Positions 60,670 to 64,000 of a DNA stretch of 64,000 nt are shown in pieces; positions within the stretch are counted from its first letter, which is position 1; every line of letters starts with the position of its first letter. Source of the DNA: Liopterus haemorrhoidalis (Eukaryota; Arthropoda; Insecta; Coleoptera; Dytiscidae). The translations under genes and the position numbers were made by a program. The stretch is taken from assembly GCA_963971575.1 (NCBI GenBank), contig OZ020612.1:35877916-35941915 (forward strand), read 5' to 3'. The notes beneath the pieces were generated by a model. It was given only the letters and a program-made list of their open reading frames with translations, searched no databases and was not told where the DNA came from.

Positions 60670-61389
60670 TACGAGGATTGCCTCTTATATTTCGGGATTG
60701 CGCTAAACTAGTGCTGCCATCTGGCAACTGACGCTTCTATCGTAAATTTTTACATTTTTGACGGTATACGTACTGAGAACGTTTTAACGTACGAGCGCTT
60801 GTGTTGTTTACAGTAACTTGAAAAAATTCATCTCGGCTAAAAATTGAATTAAATCGTGAACATTTTCGAACGATTATTTTTTACAACTTTCGACGTGGAT
60901 TAACCCAACAACAGTGCATCGATGAACTTAATTCGACTTTTGGCGATGAAGCACTATCAAGGACTACTGTTCATCGATGGTTTGCCGACTTCAATCGTGG
61001 TCGTAGTTCGCTTAAGGACGAATTTCGTGAAGGTCGTTCAAAATCGGTTGTTGTCCGGAAAACATTAATGCTGTGCATGAACTGATATCGCAAGATCGTA
61101 ATGTGACTTATCATGAGATTGAGGTATCATTGGGCATTAGTGGGACCAGCACACATTCACTATTGCATTAACATTTGACCGTCAAAAAGATTTGTTAGCG
61201 TTATATCCCAAATAATTTGACAACCGGAACCTCAATCGGAGTGGAAAAGGTGCTTCGAAAATTGGTTCAAACGCATGCAAAAGTATATTGATCTTCATGG
61301 AGAATATTTTGAAAAACATTAAAGCAACTTTTGTTGATAAATAATTGTTTTTGATCTCAAATCCTGCAAAATAAAAGGCAACCCTCGTA
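60670..61389 (+). mobile_element. Internally deleted mariner element
   Basis: TIRs TACGAGGATTGCCTCTT and AAAAGGCAACCCTCGTA. The plus strand reads EHFRTIIFYNFRRGLTQQQC, IDELNSTFGDEALSRTTVHR, WFADFNRGRSSLKDEFREGR, then after a frameshift HELISQDRNVTYHEIEVSLG and a short C-terminal YIDLHGEYFEKH piece. That is the complete mariner DNA-binding domain with the DD34D nuclease almost wholly deleted (720 bp against about 1.3 kb). A different family from the 9676/11044 mariner. Confidence 0.9.
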
Positions 61390-61394
61390 TATAG

Positions 61395-61870
61395 AGATAA
61401 GAACGTGTGTACTGCGCTGTACCGAAGTGAATCGTGGAAATAAATTAGAGACCTAAAAAACCGTCTAAAAGTTTTTATAAATCGTCCTTACGTAAAATTC
61501 TGCGTAGACTCTGGCCTGAGACGATTAGTAATGCACATCTATTAACATTTACATATTAACCTATAACAGAAACAGATTGTCCTAGAGATCGTAACACGCA
61601 AGTGGAACTGGATAGGATATATTCTGAAACAACATTACTAAAATGGCAATCGACTGGAACCCTCAGGCAGAGGTGTTACTAGGATTTTGACACCCTAGGC
61701 AAATATATAGCTTCGCGCCTTTTTCATAATTCAAAAGGAATAAATAGAAGGGGAGCGTACGCCCTTAAAGTACCAACAACTGCCCCGATTCCAACATCTA
61801 GTTACGCTACTGCCCTCAAGGTAGTTGAAGACGAGACGTCTAAAGCAGCATCCTCACTGAAGCAACAACA
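61395..61870 (+). pseudogene. C-terminal LINE ORF2 relic, split by a hAT MITE
   Basis: Frames give KVFINRPYVKFC.., TRKWNWIGYILKQ.., DWNPQ, and after the MITE (61668-61812) a V(V)EDET-like end. The layout matches the 52640 fragment (F.N..LR..., RKW.WIGH.LR, LDWNPQG, VEDE). Heavily decayed. Confidence 0.65.
61668..61812. mobile_element. 145-bp hAT MITE inside a LINE relic
   Basis: CAGAGGTGTTACTAGG at the left faces CTAGTTACGCTACTG at the right. Flanks CCCTCAGG (61660-61667) and CCCTCAAG (61813-61820) match at 7/8. Excising it restores the WNPQ(G)...VED line of the LINE. Confidence 0.7.
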
Positions 61871-63139
61871 ATGAACTTCTTATTGGTGATCCATCTTTCT
61901 TACAAAAATTATTGGCTGTTACCGAATGTTTCTTTAAGTTATTGATGTCAGTGACAAGTCACCGCTTGTTCCTTGTTTCCATTCGTAACAGTAAATATCA
62001 GCAGTAAAATAGGAAACACGCAGCAACAAGTCGTAACAGGAATAAATGCTCCTTCAGTATGTACAGTATATATTTCAATTTACAACGCATTTCGGGCGCG
62101 GAAACATATTTTCTTGAAAATGAAAGTAATATGGCATAACGACCAAATAATTCTATCTTAATGTAAGCAGCAGTCGTACTAGGCTCGATATAGCTGGTCT
62201 ACAGTTTGTCAGCTTTTAATATTATAGGACCGATGCCCCGAAGTAGATATTCAAGTCCGAATTAGACAAACGTATAAAATTTTGTAGACGTCGCCCATCA
62301 GTTAGTTAATTAAATAAGTTAGTTAGATAAGTCGCCAAACTTCAACGCATTCATAAGTTATATGTCCCCGATTTTCTGACGGTCTTGAAGGCTTGGTCGA
62401 ACTCAAACTTATCGATTTTTCTTTTTACCACTAATCATTATAAATGCTGTAGCTGCAAGAACCAAGTCTTCTTCAGTCATTATACAACAGCAACAAACAC
62501 ACTTCTACAGTTGGGTGTGGACATCTTATTACTAGAAATAAATGTAACCTTGAAACAAATACCAAATGTTCCTCTGATGTTGCTTCTCTCAAATGTTGCT
62601 GCAGTGTAAAGTCGTACCAAATTAGTTTTGAAGATCGCAATAAAATAATAAAAGTTAGGGAACTCATAAAATTACAATAGAAGTGATATAACTGGGCGTG
62701 TCAACCCATAGCCGTAGGATTAGTTTTTCAAATTACGCATCTTACTTAAAGGATTAACAAAAACAAGTATACTTATTTATAGTACTTAAACGTATGTATG
62801 CGCCACTGACCTTTATAGACAAAATGATTCTACGAGTTGATATTTGTTGATCAATATTTGGAACATCTGGTTACAACGAGCAATAAATGGTTCCTTGTTT
62901 TTCCTTCTGTGTGGACGCAGCTTAAGAACCGCATAAAACGCACTATTCAGATTCATGTGAATTAATCTTTTCTTTTCAGATTTTTAAAACCAACCCCTAA
63001 AGAGATGGGGTAGGGGACAAAAATGTATTAAAACATTTCGCAAATATCGCCAATTTTTTGTAAATCCTTGATACAAGAGCTATTTTAAAATATCTCATTT
63101 TTTGTTTGATAATTCATATACATATGCATATTTTTCGAG
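61871..63139. other. AT-rich stretch, nothing recognised
   Basis: Short ORFs at 61973 and 62385 have no recognisable features. Confidence 0.4.
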
Positions 63140-63275
63140 CAATGTGTATATGCATGCCAAATTTCAACTTTCTGGGTGTAGCTTTCACACGATTTCTACC
63201 GTACAAACAAACAAGCGGACAAACACATGAGTACGGTATAAGGGTTTCTTGGTTATACCCACGGAATAAAAAAAC
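63140..63275 (+). repeat. Dispersed repeat family A, copy 4
   Basis: ATGCCAAATTTCAACTTTCT, ACAAACAAACAAGCGGACAA, ACACATGAGTACGGTATAAG, GGTTTCTTGGTTATACCCAC. It lacks the insertion found in the 41510 copy. Confidence 0.7.
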
Positions 63276-64000
63276 GAAGCTTCAGAACCAGAAGTCGAAT
63301 CAAAAAGGTTCATAGTGAAAGAGATAGCCTTATTGATTTAATTTTTGACTATTTACGCTGTTAAATTTCTAATTTAATAGAAAACTGATTTATTTTGCGT
63401 AAAACACCTTCATTGTTTATTCTAACAGGTCAGAAAATACGTAGGCATTTGGTCACAAGATCTGAAGAAAAATTTCCTGCAAGCTCGTCCAGGTTTCGCA
63501 ACCATATACAAGGATGAACTTCACATTTGTGTTGTATAATAGAACGATCGCCAGATTTTGCAGAGAAAATAAAATAACCATAGATGCTGCGTACTAAAAT
63601 TTAGTAACCAACCATAATATTTTGCATATTTTTGCGGAAAATAAAAATCCCGTTGGTCGTAATTTCTAAAATTTCACTGTTATTTATTAGCTTTTTATTC
63701 TTGTATTGTTCTGTAATTTAGTGTAAATGAAATGTTTTAATTGTAATAATGAATTTGTTAAATACACTTATTAAATATAATTGTTTGTATAGGATAATTG
63801 GACTGATTAGAAATGGTGCGAATTACACAGACATTCGGAACAGCGTGAAATCAATTCAACTTGTCTCTTTAAGTTAGGGTCAAAAATGATTTTGATTATT
63901 TTCATTTTAAAGTATTCAGTAATTCATTGGGAAAGTGATTTTTATTTCCTTAAAGGGATAGGCTCTTTTTCTTATTCTTATATTCTTTGCTGATCATTGA
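63276..64000. other. AT-rich stretch, nothing recognised
   Basis: No supported gene or repeat to the end of the window. Confidence 0.4.

Overview
The window looks like AT-rich, intron- and repeat-dominated nuclear DNA of an insect. I infer this from one spliced exon resembling insect Akap200 (A-kinase anchor/MARCKS-like protein), and from many insect-type mariner, Tc1-like, Tigger/pogo, hAT, Harbinger-like and non-LTR elements. There are no operons, Shine-Dalgarno sites or long ORFs. The order cannot be fixed from the sequence alone. No rRNA gene, intact tRNA gene, CRISPR array or virus is visible.

The only host coding sequence I can defend is a 339-bp, 113-codon exon on the minus strand (4705-5043). 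It has clean AG/GT splice borders and an acidic Lys/Glu/Pro-rich stretch ending in a MARCKS-type basic effector motif (KKKWSFRSISFSKK). The rest of its gene is not recognisable here, so much of the window may be its introns or flanking DNA.

The remainder is a graveyard of mobile DNA. (1) Eleven short or internally deleted hAT-type elements can be delimited to the base by terminal inverted repeats (TIRs) plus 8-bp target duplications (TSDs): 58-265, 8205-8460, 13343-13453, 33399-34334, 35925-37111, 41546-42601, 44502-44658, 46250-46729, 50804-50930, 53894-54105 and 61668-61812. Two carry decayed transposase (33399 Buster/ZBED-like; 41546 ZMYM-like). Several sit inside older repeats. (2) Tc1/mariner/pogo elements: two copies of one DD34D mariner family (9676-10400 and 11044-11912), a third mariner (60670-61389), a Tc1-like transposase relic (17000-17935), a mariner helix-turn-helix relic (28925-29215), a Tigger element with a CENP-B-like N-terminal ORF (18781-19467), a Tigger MITE (39307-39574) and a tiny pogo MITE broken by a hAT (8141-8476). 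(3) C-terminal pieces of non-LTR retrotransposons near 22.3-22.7, 32.2-32.7, 38.3-38.6, 48.5, 52.6-53.0 and 61.4-61.9 kb. (4) tRNA-derived SINE-like fragments, all with Pol III boxes reading on the minus strand. (5) Dispersed and tandem repeats, including a 522-bp (AC)n tract, an exact 177-bp tandem duplication and a GCATGC-rich block.

The least ordinary observations are: a 40-bp T-rich minisatellite unit shared by short elements with different TIRs; the nnnTAnnn target pattern in six of the hAT duplications; an empty-site paralogue that proves one insertion; and a cluster of four perfect AGGTCA half-sites at 21756-21795.
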